Origin: Verrucomicrobiia bacterium
GTDB lineage: Bacteria; Verrucomicrobiota; Verrucomicrobiia; Verrucomicrobiales; DEV007
NCBI GenBank assembly: GCA_030425385.1
Contig: JAUIAH010000001.1
Location: 124,001 to 188,000 of the forward strand
Direction of reading: 5' to 3'
Length of the DNA: 64,000 nt
Below, piece by piece: positions 37,637 to 46,676 of this stretch. Position numbers and translations under genes: made by a program. The notes beneath the pieces were generated by a model that was not told the origin of the DNA, did no database searches, and saw only the letters and a list, made by a program, of their open reading frames with translations. Each line of letters begins with the position of its first letter. The stretch's first letter is position 1.

Positions 37637-37664
37637 AGGCCGCCCACTTCCCGGTGGGCGGCCT
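37637..37664. other. Strong GC-rich hairpin upstream of dacB
   Basis: AGGCCGCCCAC (37637-37647) and GTGGGCGGCCT (37654-37664) make a perfect 11-bp stem with loop TTCCCG. It lies in the 272-bp region between the divergent argC and dacB genes, 54 bp before the dacB start chosen here. No T-run on either side. It may be a leader structure or a terminator for an unseen short transcript. A second inverted repeat, CTACTGT with ACAGTAG near 37538-37560, lies upstream. No other feature is seen there. Confidence 0.5.
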
Positions 37665-37718
37665 CTCGCCGCCCTGGAATTCCTGGAAATTGGCTTGTTG
37701 AGAGGCATGTTGCCACCC

Positions 37719-39173
37719 ATGACCGTCAGGATTCTTCCTATCCTTCTCTTCAGCCTAATGGGCACGCTCCAGGCTGATACCGCTCCCCCTTACCAGGCGG
37801 TGGAGAATGCGGTCGCCTCTCTGGAGAAACGCCCCGGGATGGAGGCGGCGACCGTTGGTTTCGCACTCATGCGGCTGGATGATGGGGCATCGGAAATCGT
37901 CGTGGATGTGCGTGGCCGTCGTAGTTTGATCCCGGCCTCTACGATGAAAGTCGTCACCACCATCGCTGCGCTGGATCGCTTGGCGCCGGACCACACCATG
38001 ACCACTTCCGTCGGCTACCAGGGCACCCTGGCAGACGGCACGTTAACCGGCGACCTCGTCATCAAGGGAGGCGGCGATCCCACGTTGGCGGAGTACGGCT
38101 GGGAAGAATTGTTTCAAGAATGGTCCACAGCCGTGAAGGAAGCGGGCATTACCAAGATCACTGGCAGGGTCGTCGGAGACGCCTCACACTTTGGCGGCAC
38201 CCCGCGTATCGGGACTTGGGCGTGGAAAGACTTGGGCAATTATTATGCTAGTGGCGCCTCCGGTCTCACCTTTCACAAGAACACCTATCGGGTGCATTTC
38301 CGACCGGGATCCGTCGGCAAGCGCGCCCAATTCGTCGGGACGTCTCCCCCACTGCCTGGCGTCACCTTCCACAATGAAATGCTCACCGGGAGCGCCGGGT
38401 CAGGCGATCAAGGATACGTCTATGCAGCGCCGTATGCGCACGTGGTGTTTCTGCGAGGCTCCGTCCCCGCTGGTGGCACCTTCACCATCAAAGGGGCGCT
38501 GCCTGAGCCCGCTCTCACTTGTGCCGAGCGTTTCCAGGATCACCTCGCTAAGACCGTCCAGATCTCTGGCAAAGCCACTAGCATGCGCTTGGCAATGCTT
38601 TCCGAAGAGAAACCATCAGGCACCTTTGTCGAGATCCTCCAACGCGCCTCTCCTCCCCTGGACAATCTCCTTCAGCGCATGAATCACAAGAGCGACAACC
38701 TCTTCGCGGAGACCGTCCTTCGCTGCCTGGGCAAGGCACACCATGGCGAGGGCAGCACCGAATCTGGTATCGCTGCCGTGAAGGCTTATTTCCAGAAGCG
38801 CGAAATCTCCACAATAGGCTTTTCGATGGAAGATGGCTCCGGTCTCTCCCGGCTCAACCTGATCACTCCCCGCCAAATGGTGTACCTCCTCAAAGGGGCA
38901 GATCTTTTCGAACACGCCGAGACCTTCCGCCGTTCGCTCCCGGTGGCAGGGCGATCCGGCACTCTCAAAAGCGTCGCCCGAGGCACCGCTGCCGTAGGGC
39001 GCGTCCGGGCCAAGAGCGGAACTGTCGAACGGGTGAAATGTTATGCTGGCTATGTAGACGCACGCTCTGGGACCCGCTACGCCTTCGCCATCATGGTGAA
39101 CCACTTTGGGGGGAAATACAGCGCCGTGAAACCCGGGATCGAAGCGGTGATGGCACGGATGGCCGAGCTCTAG
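37719..39173 (+). CDS. dacB: D-alanyl-D-alanine carboxypeptidase/endopeptidase (PBP4 family)
   Basis: 484 residues from ATG 37719, which gives the signal peptide MTVRILPILLFSLMGTLQA. ATG 37707 is a possible alternative. The class C penicillin-binding fold is shown by S74-T-M-K77 (SxxK), SDN in HKSDNLFAE, and KSGT near the C-terminus (AKSGTVERV). The domain between the SxxK and SDN motifs is as in PBP4. It trims or cleaves cross-linked peptidoglycan stem peptides in the periplasm. Divergent from argC. Confidence 0.93.
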   Translation: MTVRILPILLFSLMGTLQADTAPPYQAVENAVASLEKRPGMEAATVGFALMRLDDGASEIVVDVRGRRSLIPASTMKVVTTIAALDRLAPDHTMTTSVGYQGTLADGTLTGDLVIKGGGDPTLAEYGWEELFQEWSTAVKEAGITKITGRVVGDASHFGGTPRIGTWAWKDLGNYYASGASGLTFHKNTYRVHFRPGSVGKRAQFVGTSPPLPGVTFHNEMLTGSAGSGDQGYVYAAPYAHVVFLRGSVPAGGTFTIKGALPEPALTCAERFQDHLAKTVQISGKATSMRLAMLSEEKPSGTFVEILQRASPPLDNLLQRMNHKSDNLFAETVLRCLGKAHHGEGSTESGIAAVKAYFQKREISTIGFSMEDGSGLSRLNLITPRQMVYLLKGADLFEHAETFRRSLPVAGRSGTLKSVARGTAAVGRVRAKSGTVERVKCYAGYVDARSGTRYAFAIMVNHFGGKYSAVKPGIEAVMARMAEL

Positions 39174-39186
39174 GTTCGGCCAAGCA

Positions 39187-40248
39187 TCAACCCTCTCCCA
39201 CCCACTTCAAGACAGCATCCCAAGTGGCGGGAGGCGCCATGGTGTGTCCCATCCCCGGCACGTGAACGTACTTGGCGGTGTAACCACATTTCTTCCACTG
39301 CGCACCCGATGCCTTGGTGAATTCGTGATTGAAATCCTTCTCTCCCGACACAAACGCCCAACGCTTGTCCGCATAACGCCGACTGAGCGCGATGTGTTTC
39401 GTCACCAAACCCGGGAGAAAGGGCGGATACGTGGCCCCTTTCTCATAAAAACGATCGCCAAAGACCTCGACACGCTTTTGCATGGTATACGGCTCTAACA
39501 AAGCCCCGCGAGCAACGTTGATCGCACCTTGGAAGTGTTCCGGCCGTAAGAAACAAACCATCGTCGATGTGATGCCTCCACCCGACACACCGCCAATGTA
39601 GCAGCGGTTTGGATCCACGTGATAAGTGGCTTTGACAGAGGCCAATGCATCGAGCGCAAGTCCGAGACGTCGACTCAAGACCTCGGAGTTCCCAGCACCG
39701 TGCGGAGAGATATAGATGAGTTGATGCTTTTGATAAACAGACCGATACGCGGCATTCGGAACACGCAAGCGATCGGAAGCGGGCACCTCCACATAGACAC
39801 CAAAGGGCTTGGATTCGTCGTAGGTGCTCGGAACAACCAATGAAGCCGTTTGTTCAGCAATCGCATAATCCAATCCTGCTGCCATCTTCTCCCGATATTC
39901 TGGCGGCGTCCGCCTGAGGTAGTTTTGAAAGACTTCGCCAGCCAGATACGCCGCATTCTCGGCATAGGCACGATGGCTCAAGCCAAAGGCGTCAAAAGCC
40001 CCTCGCAAAGCCTTCAATTGCTCAGCCCGCCTCTCCTGCCAACCCTCAATGAATTGCTGGTCCCCCTCACTAAGCCTCGCGATCTCAAAAGCGTAGGTCT
40101 TGCCCCCGCGTTCCAAGATCACCTCGTCACCTTCCACGCGGACAATCTCCGCGCTAACCTTCCTTCCCCCCACGTCTTGCCACACACGCGGCTCGGCAAA
40201 AGTGGTATGAACGTGACCAAGGAGAATCCATACCAATGCCCAACGCAT
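39187..40248 (-). CDS. Exported SHD1-domain alpha/beta hydrolase
   Basis: 353 residues from ATG 40248, which gives the signal peptide MRWALVWILLGHVHTTFA. The frame extends upstream to 40344 without protein-like sequence. Residues 20-70 (RVWQDVGGRKVSAEIVRVEG to QFIEGW) form an SHD1-like (Sla1 homology) beta domain, common as an N-terminal module in PVC bacteria. The rest is an alpha/beta hydrolase of the esterase/PHB-depolymerase sort: LIYISPHGAGNS, the nucleophile elbow GGVSGGG, and a late GMGHT histidine. The substrate is unknown. Confidence 0.8.
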   Translation of the reverse strand: MRWALVWILLGHVHTTFAEPRVWQDVGGRKVSAEIVRVEGDEVILERGGKTYAFEIARLSEGDQQFIEGWQERRAEQLKALRGAFDAFGLSHRAYAENAAYLAGEVFQNYLRRTPPEYREKMAAGLDYAIAEQTASLVVPSTYDESKPFGVYVEVPASDRLRVPNAAYRSVYQKHQLIYISPHGAGNSEVLSRRLGLALDALASVKATYHVDPNRCYIGGVSGGGITSTMVCFLRPEHFQGAINVARGALLEPYTMQKRVEVFGDRFYEKGATYPPFLPGLVTKHIALSRRYADKRWAFVSGEKDFNHEFTKASGAQWKKCGYTAKYVHVPGMGHTMAPPATWDAVLKWVGEG

Positions 40249-40500
40249 CGCCCACCATAGGCTCGCATGGCGTCTTCTGGCAATGCTCGGTCCTCTCTCA
40301 CCACACCGCCTGCGCCCCCTCTGCAAGCTCTCGCGCAGCCTCACCGTCGTTTCCTTCCGACGTCACCGAAACCCGATCCCCTCCTTCAGTCCCACCCGTG
40401 CTCCCCCGCCATGGGACGTCCTCCCACAGGAGCGGGCCGGACTCTAGCCCTGGCCGAATCCAAGTTGCCTTGCTCCGCGTTTGCGTGCACAGTCCCTCCC

Positions 40501-40761
40501 ATGCGCACCTCCTCTCTCCTATTCCTCGCCACTTCCCTCCTCTTCTCGGTCTCATGCATCACCGCGCCACCGATCGCCGGGGACGTCGATTCCTTCGAGC
40601 GCAACACCGGTGGCAACGTCTCTGACCTGCCCGATACCGGCGAGGATGCCTTCGTCCCAGCCGCTGAGCGCTACTCCAATCCCAACAGCTATCGTGGGCC
40701 CTACGGCCGCTACTACGGTGGGCAGGGTTACGGTTATGGCTACGGCTACGGAGCTTACTAA
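40501..40761 (+). CDS. Small Gly/Tyr-rich lipoprotein
   Basis: 86 residues. The lipoprotein signal MRTSSLLFLATSLLFSVSC ends in a lipobox Cys19. The mature part is acidic, then Tyr/Gly-rich at the end (RGPYGRYYGGQGYGYGYGYG). It is followed 47 bp later by another small lipoprotein gene, so the two probably form an operon. Function unknown. The upstream frame to 40267 is not protein-like. Confidence 0.65.
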   Translation: MRTSSLLFLATSLLFSVSCITAPPIAGDVDSFERNTGGNVSDLPDTGEDAFVPAAERYSNPNSYRGPYGRYYGGQGYGYGYGYGAY

Positions 40762-40808
40762 TTTCCCCATTTCCAAGTCACCAAATCCCATAACGACCAA
40801 CTGAACTC

Positions 40809-41075
40809 ATGAAAGCTTCTCTACTACTTGTCGCCCTTTCCTGCCTATTCGTGAACTGCGCTTCCTTTCAGAATGCGAATCAACTCGCTGACTACAACCG
40901 CGACGGCTTCGTCTCGGACGCGGAGAACAAGCAGTTCATGAAACAGAAGAACGTGGAAGACCGGGCCGTTTACTCCGAAAGCGTCAAGCGCCGCAACGTC
41001 ACCAACACCGTCCGCGACGTGCGCGACACCGTTGGGGCCGCGCGTTCTACCCGTTGGCTCTTGCGCAATTGGTAG
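40809..41075 (+). CDS. Small lipoprotein with an EF-hand-like loop
   Basis: 88 residues. The signal MKASLLLVALSCLFVNC ends in a lipobox Cys. The mature part holds DYNRDGFVSDAE, a plausible EF-hand loop (D-x-N-x-D-G, then an acidic residue at position 12). A helical, charged C-terminus follows. A strong terminator lies 34 bp downstream. Probably an outer-membrane or periplasmic lipoprotein of unknown function. Confidence 0.7.
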   Translation: MKASLLLVALSCLFVNCASFQNANQLADYNRDGFVSDAENKQFMKQKNVEDRAVYSESVKRRNVTNTVRDVRDTVGAARSTRWLLRNW

Positions 41076-41108
41076 GCCGCCGTTCCCATCTGCGATCACC
41101 CGATTTGA

Positions 41109-41134
41109 GAAAGCCGCAGTTTCCTGCGGCTTTC
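41109..41134 (+). terminator. Intrinsic terminator after the small lipoprotein pair
   Basis: GAAAGCCGCAG (41109-41119), loop TTTC, CTGCGGCTTTC (41124-41134): a perfect 11-bp stem followed by the T-rich TTCGTTT. Confidence 0.85.
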
Positions 41135-41210
41135 TTCGTTTCCAACCGACCTGCCCTCCCAGCTCGCTTGTCTTCCATCAGGCCGTGTGCTAGGTAGCGC
41201 CACAAGTTCG

Positions 41211-42116
41211 ATGAATCCCTGGGACAGCGCCTACTATGGAGCCAACCAGCCCTTGTTTCGTGTGGGACAGGTGCCGGTGTATGTGACCACGCTTTTCGTG
41301 GCCGCTCAGGCGTCTGCCATGATCCTCTTTGCCCTACTGGGTTACGGATCCACGCTCGAGAATGCCCTCACCTTCTCCTTCCCGGCGATCCTGGCAGGGA
41401 AACTTTGGACCCTGGTCACTTACGCCTTTGTCGATCAACTGAATTTCTTCTCAGCGCTCGGCTTGGTCTTCTTCTTTCTCTTTGGGCGTCGAGTCGAAGA
41501 GCAGCTAGGCACGCGCCGCTTTCTCATCTTGTTAGCCGTCTTGGTGATCGGTCCCACTCTCCTACTCACCGTGTTAGGATTTGTCGGTGTCAGCCACCGG
41601 GACAACGAATTCTACGGTGGTCATCACATTCACCTCACGATCCTGATCGCCTTTGTGTGGTTTCATTCACATGCCATCTTCTGGCCTGGCATTCCTGCCA
41701 AATGGTTTGGGGTCTTCTTTGTGGCGCTGGCGACGTTGCAGTTTCTGGGCATGCGCCTCTGGGTGTTCTTCTGGATGTGCTTGTTCACGCTGCTGCTCGG
41801 CTACATCACCCTGCGACGCATGGGCATGGGTATGAAATTCGCTGCCATTGAGGAGCCCTTGTTATCCCTCCTGCCCACGGGGAAATCCAAAGGCTACCGG
41901 AGTTCCAAGCGCAAACTGCGCGTCGTCAAGAAGCCGAAGAAGCACACCTACGAGTCCAAACTCACTCCCAAAGTCGAGCCCAAGACAACCTCTCCCAGCG
42001 CCTCGGTGGATCATCTGCTAGAGAAGATTTCTCGCGAAGGCATCGGAAGCCTCACAGATGCCGAACGCAAGCAGTTGGAGCAAGCGAGCGATCAGATCTC
42101 AAAGGGAGAACCCTAA
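41211..42116 (+). CDS. Rhomboid-like membrane protein lacking the catalytic serine
   Basis: 301 residues from ATG 41211 (a GTG at 41187 is less likely). Six or so membrane segments (for example TTLFVAAQASAMILFALL and FFSALGLVFFFLFGRRVEEQ) fill the first ~210 residues and match rhomboid topology, with the FGRRVEEQLGTRRF loop. The family's GxSG serine motif is missing. A cytoplasmic tail rich in Lys and Pro leads to a helical end, IGSLTDAERKQLEQASD, as in pseudo-rhomboids with a DUF6576-type tail. It is probably not a protease. It is 6 bp upstream of mazG and likely in one operon with it. Confidence 0.8.
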   Translation: MNPWDSAYYGANQPLFRVGQVPVYVTTLFVAAQASAMILFALLGYGSTLENALTFSFPAILAGKLWTLVTYAFVDQLNFFSALGLVFFFLFGRRVEEQLGTRRFLILLAVLVIGPTLLLTVLGFVGVSHRDNEFYGGHHIHLTILIAFVWFHSHAIFWPGIPAKWFGVFFVALATLQFLGMRLWVFFWMCLFTLLLGYITLRRMGMGMKFAAIEEPLLSLLPTGKSKGYRSSKRKLRVVKKPKKHTYESKLTPKVEPKTTSPSASVDHLLEKISREGIGSLTDAERKQLEQASDQISKGEP

Positions 42117-42122
42117 CACGTC

Positions 42123-42917
42123 ATGGGCCTTCCCATTCCGAATGACCCGGACCCGATCGTCCGTCTCCGCCAGATTGTCCATAGTCTGCGAGCGCCTGGC
42201 GGGTGTCCCTGGGACATCGAGCAGACGCATCAAAGCCTCATTCCGAATCTACTGGAAGAGGCCTACGAAGTGGCCGCCGCCATTCGCGAAGATGCCACCG
42301 ATGACATGGTGGAAGAATTAGGCGACCTGCTCCTTCAAGTCGTCATGCACGCCGAGATCGCTTCCGAGACGGATCGCTTTGCCCTTGAGGACATTGCCAG
42401 AGTTGTCGGAGACAAATTGATTCGGCGACACCCCCACGTCTTCGGCGAGAGTGACGCCTCCGATACCGAGTCGGTCCTCAAACAATGGGAAGCCATCAAA
42501 CGCGAAGAGAAAGGAGCCACACACGAGCCCTATCTCAAAGGCGTGGGCGAAGGCTTACCAGCGCTCATGACGGCCACCAAATTGCAGAAGAAGGCCGCCA
42601 AGGTCGGATTCGATTGGCCGGAGCCGGAAGCGGTGCTGGCGAAAGTGCGCGAAGAATTAGACGAACTTGAGGAAGCCTCGGCCACGCACGACCCGGCCGC
42701 CATCGAAGAAGAACTGGGTGATCTCTTCTTCTCTCTCGTCAACTTCGCCCGCAAACGCGGGCTGGATAGCGAGGCGGTGCTCGCCGCTGCCAACGATAAG
42801 TTTCGCCAACGCTTTCACCAAATGGAAATCCATCTCGCCACCGGGAATGCCTCCCTCGAAGAGGCGAGCTTGGATGCCATGGATCACGCGTGGAACGCGG
42901 TCAAAGAGACCGAGTGA
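42123..42917 (+). CDS. mazG: Nucleoside triphosphate pyrophosphohydrolase MazG
   Basis: 264 residues with the duplicated MazG fold. LRAPGGCPWDIEQTHQSL opens the first domain, and EEAYEV with EELGDLLLQVVMHA gives its EExxE and ExxD metal sites. A second copy is EELDELEEASATHD, then EELGDLFFSLVNFARK. It hydrolyses NTPs to NMP and pyrophosphate in house-cleaning and stress control. It starts 6 bp after the pseudo-rhomboid gene. Confidence 0.96.
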   Translation: MGLPIPNDPDPIVRLRQIVHSLRAPGGCPWDIEQTHQSLIPNLLEEAYEVAAAIREDATDDMVEELGDLLLQVVMHAEIASETDRFALEDIARVVGDKLIRRHPHVFGESDASDTESVLKQWEAIKREEKGATHEPYLKGVGEGLPALMTATKLQKKAAKVGFDWPEPEAVLAKVREELDELEEASATHDPAAIEEELGDLFFSLVNFARKRGLDSEAVLAAANDKFRQRFHQMEIHLATGNASLEEASLDAMDHAWNAVKETE

Positions 42918-42999
42918 TCAGATTGGGTAGGAATTCGTTCCTTTCTCTTGAATACAGCCATTCGGCAATCCGTCTGACGATCCGAATCCCTCTACTATC

Positions 43000-43341
43000 A
43001 TGATTCGGAATCCCCTCATTTCCCTCACCAAACGGTTCCGCGGGCACGGCACGCGATGTCTCGCCTTGGCTCTCGCTATCGGAAGTCTCGGCTTCAACGT
43101 CTCCTGCACCACGGAAGAAGGTGTCGTCGCGGGTGCCCTCGCGGGCGCTGCCTTGGGCGGCATCATCGGTCATAACCAAGAGCAGTCCCACAAGCGCGCC
43201 CGTCACTACCGCAACCGCGGCTATTACGATGACGGCTACCGCGATCCCTATCGCTACGACGACTACCGCCCCTATCGCGACAGTCGCCCCTATCGGGGGA
43301 ACTACTCTTACAATTACCGCGATCCCTATCGTTATTACTAA
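43000..43341 (+). CDS. Glycine-zipper lipoprotein with Tyr/Arg-rich tail
   Basis: 113 residues. A long N-terminus precedes the signal (RCLALALAIGSLGFNVSC), which ends in a lipobox Cys. The mature part has VVAGALAGAALGGIIG, a glycine-zipper membrane segment. The tail is built from Tyr, Arg and Asp repeats (DPYRYDDYRPYRDSRPYRG). Lipoproteins of this plan are often found on the envelope surface; function unknown. Convergent with the DUF1593 gene. Confidence 0.7.
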   Translation: MIRNPLISLTKRFRGHGTRCLALALAIGSLGFNVSCTTEEGVVAGALAGAALGGIIGHNQEQSHKRARHYRNRGYYDDGYRDPYRYDDYRPYRDSRPYRGNYSYNYRDPYRYY

Positions 43342-43359
43342 GCGAAGACACGCAGACTT

Positions 43360-44373
43360 TCACTCAGAAAGACACCATGCCATGCGCTTGGCAAAGTCTT
43401 CTTGAAAGGCAGGACGCCAGCGGTGAATTTCACCTCGCGGGTCTTCTGCTAGAGGTGGATCGATCCACCAGCCGTCGGCATCTTTCACGAAACGACCTCC
43501 CCATCCGGGCTTGGCTGGATTGGCTGGGTCGTTGCCGCCCTGAGGCAAGAAGAAGAACCACGATGGCGTGTCGCCTTCTTTGAGGCATCCGTGAGGATTG
43601 GGCGCTGTCCAGGTCTTCACCGGGTAGAGCGCTCCCAGCGGTCCTTTCGAGCGCACGTGGGTGTCGATCCATTCCCGGCTAGTCAGCGTGAGATCGCCTC
43701 CCAGATACATCCCACGAAAGACCGCCTCGCGTTTGTCTTCACCTTCAGGCGCTTTGTTGAGAATATAGAAGAGCCCCGGAAAGGTCGGCCGCATCCACGT
43801 GGCGATCCCATCCTGATCAGCAATGTCATAGACGCGCAACCGCTGGATGAAGGCCCGGTAACCCTCCTCACCGCGACCCTCACGGACACGCCAGAGCGCT
43901 TGAGCAAGATCGGTTTGACCACCCCAGATGGTGATATTGAGAGGATTCTCGGCCGTCCCGGCGTCCACGCGCTCGATCAGCCATCGGGATCCTTCCGTGT
44001 CATGGTCCTGCCCGATGTGATCACGCCCTCGATGGGGATTGCCCGATTGGATGCGGTCGAGCAGATCCTGGGTTTCAGGCCAGCCATCGGCGTGTTTGGC
44101 GAGATGAGGCCGTACCTTGCCGTAGGCCCTGACAATTTCTTGAATGAGATCTGGCCGCGTGACTGCCACCTTCAATTCCCCTGGCGTGCCCGACGCCGTC
44201 GCGATCAATCCCTCGATCTCAAAGGCGTTGCTGTATAACATGAGCCGGATCATCGATTGCTGATCGTCTGGATCACCGCCGATGTCCGTGAGCACCAGCA
44301 GCCGAGGCCGATCTTCTGCTGAGAGCACGGTGGTGAGCACCGCGAAGACGAATAGCAAGAGCACGCGTTTCAT
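43360..44373 (-). CDS. Exported DUF1593 / nucleoside-hydrolase-like protein
   Basis: 337 residues. The signal peptide is MKRVLLLFVFAVLTTVLSA. RPRLLVLTDIGGDPDDQQSM carries the DxDxxxDD-like metal motif of the nucleoside hydrolase fold. EIEGLIATASG and ITIWGGQTDLAQAL are also typical. Together with the later TFPGLFYIL this matches DUF1593 proteins, which act on glycosides or bind cellulose in some cases. The true substrate is unknown. It stands next to a sulfatase and may serve the same glycan breakdown. Confidence 0.88.
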   Translation of the reverse strand: MKRVLLLFVFAVLTTVLSAEDRPRLLVLTDIGGDPDDQQSMIRLMLYSNAFEIEGLIATASGTPGELKVAVTRPDLIQEIVRAYGKVRPHLAKHADGWPETQDLLDRIQSGNPHRGRDHIGQDHDTEGSRWLIERVDAGTAENPLNITIWGGQTDLAQALWRVREGRGEEGYRAFIQRLRVYDIADQDGIATWMRPTFPGLFYILNKAPEGEDKREAVFRGMYLGGDLTLTSREWIDTHVRSKGPLGALYPVKTWTAPNPHGCLKEGDTPSWFFFLPQGGNDPANPAKPGWGGRFVKDADGWWIDPPLAEDPRGEIHRWRPAFQEDFAKRMAWCLSE

Positions 44374-44457
44374 AGCGTCAGCCTAGCGACCTTATCGAAA
44401 GATAGCGAGTGTGTCCTTAGCCTTGTTTGTCCCTAGCGATTGTGGCCCAATGAACCC

Positions 44458-45867
44458 ATGAAAGCGCTCTTTGTCTGGCTTCTCCTGATCCCGTGGATGA
44501 TGAGACCATTGGTCGGTCAGGAAGTAGACAAGCCGTTGCCTAACATCGTCTTTATCCTTGTCGATGACCTGGGCTGGGCAGATCTCGGATGTTATGGTGC
44601 CGACCTGCACGAGACGCCTCACATCGATCGCTTCAGCCAAAGCGCCATGCGCTTCACTCAAGCCTACGCCGCCGCACCCGTCTGCACTCCCACACGTGCC
44701 GCCATCCTCACAGGACTCCATCCCGCCAGGTTGCACATGACCATTTGGCACGAAGCTTCGGCCGATCCACCGCGCGGCAAACCCCTGCTCCCACCCGTGA
44801 CCCAAGGGAATCTGGCCCTGCATCACACGACTCTAGCCGAGTGGTTACAATCGAAAGACTATGAAACGACCCATATCGGCAAATGGCATCTTGGCTCTGC
44901 CGGTTTCTATCCCGAGTTGCAGGGCTTCGATCTCAACATTGGCGGCTCGTTCTGGGGATGTCCTCCCACGTTCTTCTATCCCTATCGTGGCCCCTTTGGC
45001 AGTCGGAAAGAAATGCGCTATGTCCCACGAATGGAAGGCGGCGCTCCAGGGGAATACCTCACGGATCGACTCACCGATGAAGCCCTCAAGGTGATCGCCC
45101 AAGCAGGTGAGAAACCGTTCTTTCTGAACATGTGTTATTACACGGTGCACACGCCGATCGAAGGCAAACCCGATGTCGCCGCAAAGTATGCGGCGCGCAT
45201 CCAGGAGAATCCGAACCTGCGTCACCGCAATGCGCACTATGCCGCCATGGTAGAGGCACTCGATGAGAATGTGGGGCGCTTGTTAGGAGAACTAGAACGC
45301 CGTGATCTGGCGGAGAACACGATTGTCATCCTCACTTCAGACAATGGCGGCTTTGTCAGTGAATATCGCGGTGGTCAGGTCACGACCAACCACCCGCTTC
45401 GCTCTGGAAAAGGGTCGCTCTACGAAGGCGGCGTACGCGTACCCTTGATGGTGCGATGGCCTGGCACTACCTCTCCAGGTAGCGTCTGCGATGAACCCGT
45501 GACCAGCTGTGATTTCTTCCCCACCCTGCGCCAAGCGCTGGGATCACCCACGAGTGAACATGATGGGGTGAGTCTTCTCTCGCTGCTGAAGAACCCGCAA
45601 GCACCCTTAGATCGAGACGCCTTGTTCTGGCATTATCCGCACTACTACGCCACGACGGAACCTGTCAGTGGCGTGCGCATAGGCGATTGGAAGCTCCTGG
45701 AATATCACCGTGATCAACGTACTGAACTCTATCACCTTGCGGAAGACATGTCCGAGTTACAGAACTTGGCGGAAGCGCATCCCGAGCGCACCGCCGCCAT
45801 GCGCGAGCGTTTGCACGCCTGGCGAGTCGCCGTCGACGCGCAGATGCCCACCGTGAATCACCCATGA
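44458..45867 (+). CDS. Exported sulfatase
   Basis: 469 residues from ATG 44458 (signal peptide MKALFVWLLLIPWMMRPLVG). LPNIVFILVDDLGWADLGCY holds the metal-binding Asp pair. The formylglycine motif is C76-T-P-T-R. THIGKWHLG and TSDNGG complete the sulfatase pattern. This is an arylsulfatase A-like enzyme of the PVC type and probably desulfates a glycan in the periplasm. The next gene overlaps by 4 bp (ATGA), so they are translated together. Confidence 0.93.
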   Translation: MKALFVWLLLIPWMMRPLVGQEVDKPLPNIVFILVDDLGWADLGCYGADLHETPHIDRFSQSAMRFTQAYAAAPVCTPTRAAILTGLHPARLHMTIWHEASADPPRGKPLLPPVTQGNLALHHTTLAEWLQSKDYETTHIGKWHLGSAGFYPELQGFDLNIGGSFWGCPPTFFYPYRGPFGSRKEMRYVPRMEGGAPGEYLTDRLTDEALKVIAQAGEKPFFLNMCYYTVHTPIEGKPDVAAKYAARIQENPNLRHRNAHYAAMVEALDENVGRLLGELERRDLAENTIVILTSDNGGFVSEYRGGQVTTNHPLRSGKGSLYEGGVRVPLMVRWPGTTSPGSVCDEPVTSCDFFPTLRQALGSPTSEHDGVSLLSLLKNPQAPLDRDALFWHYPHYYATTEPVSGVRIGDWKLLEYHRDQRTELYHLAEDMSELQNLAEAHPERTAAMRERLHAWRVAVDAQMPTVNHP

Positions 45868-46676
45868 AATCACTCCCCTTGCTGGCGCTTCTACTCGCCT
45901 CGCTCTCCCTCCGTGCGGCGGATACCTGGATCCTAGACGGCCCCATCGACCTTCCGCACCGGGGCACGCTGCACCTCTATCACCCTTCCACCGACGATGA
46001 CGATGCCCCACGCAATCTCTTCCTCCATTTCCACGGAAACGCAGCCGTCGTTGCTGACAATTTCACCAAATCCAAGCTACGAGGCGTCCTCGCCGTGGTG
46101 AATTTCAAAGGCCTTTCCGCGGCCTATCGGCAACCGTTCCGCGACCATGAAGACCTCTTTGCCCAACTCCTCGCCCAGGCGGGAGGCAAGAAGCAAGCGG
46201 AACCCGGCGACTGGCAACGCGTCACCGTGTCATCCTTCAGCGCCGGCTATGGTGCCGTACGCGAGCTGCTCAAATCCGCAGAAGCCTTCGAGCGAATCGA
46301 CGCGATCTTGGCCGCTGATTCGCTCTATGCTAGCCTAGAGCCTGACACAGAGCCGCGGACGCCCCTGCGCGCACACATGCGGGACTACAAGCGCTTCGCC
46401 CAACGGGCCGCCGACCACAAGAAAGTCTTCATTCTCACACATAGTGCCCAGGAAACTCCTTACGCTAGCACCACGGAAACCGCCAATGCACTCATCGCCC
46501 ATGTCGGTGCCAAACGCGAACTCATCGATGCCGAAGCCACAGGCGCCATGCATCAAACGTCTCAAGCCGTCCAAGGACGCTTCGTCGTCTACGGCTACGC
46601 AGGCACCCGCGGCGAAGACCATCTCCAACACTTACGCCAACTAGCGCAATGGTGGCCACTGACCCTCAAAGAGTGA
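45864..46676 (+). CDS. Exported alpha/beta-hydrolase-like protein coupled to the sulfatase
   Basis: 270 residues with signal peptide MKSLPLLALLLASLSLRA. NLFLHFHGNAAVV looks like the oxyanion HG motif of a hydrolase fold, and SSFSAGYGAV supplies a G-like nucleophile elbow (FSAGYG). A late HQTSQAV may hold the histidine. Its start overlaps the sulfatase stop (ATGA). Substrate unknown. A shortened copy of its 3' end is found at 50120-50163, at the other end of the accessory block. Confidence 0.7.
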   Translation: MKSLPLLALLLASLSLRAADTWILDGPIDLPHRGTLHLYHPSTDDDDAPRNLFLHFHGNAAVVADNFTKSKLRGVLAVVNFKGLSAAYRQPFRDHEDLFAQLLAQAGGKKQAEPGDWQRVTVSSFSAGYGAVRELLKSAEAFERIDAILAADSLYASLEPDTEPRTPLRAHMRDYKRFAQRAADHKKVFILTHSAQETPYASTTETANALIAHVGAKRELIDAEATGAMHQTSQAVQGRFVVYGYAGTRGEDHLQHLRQLAQWWPLTLKE

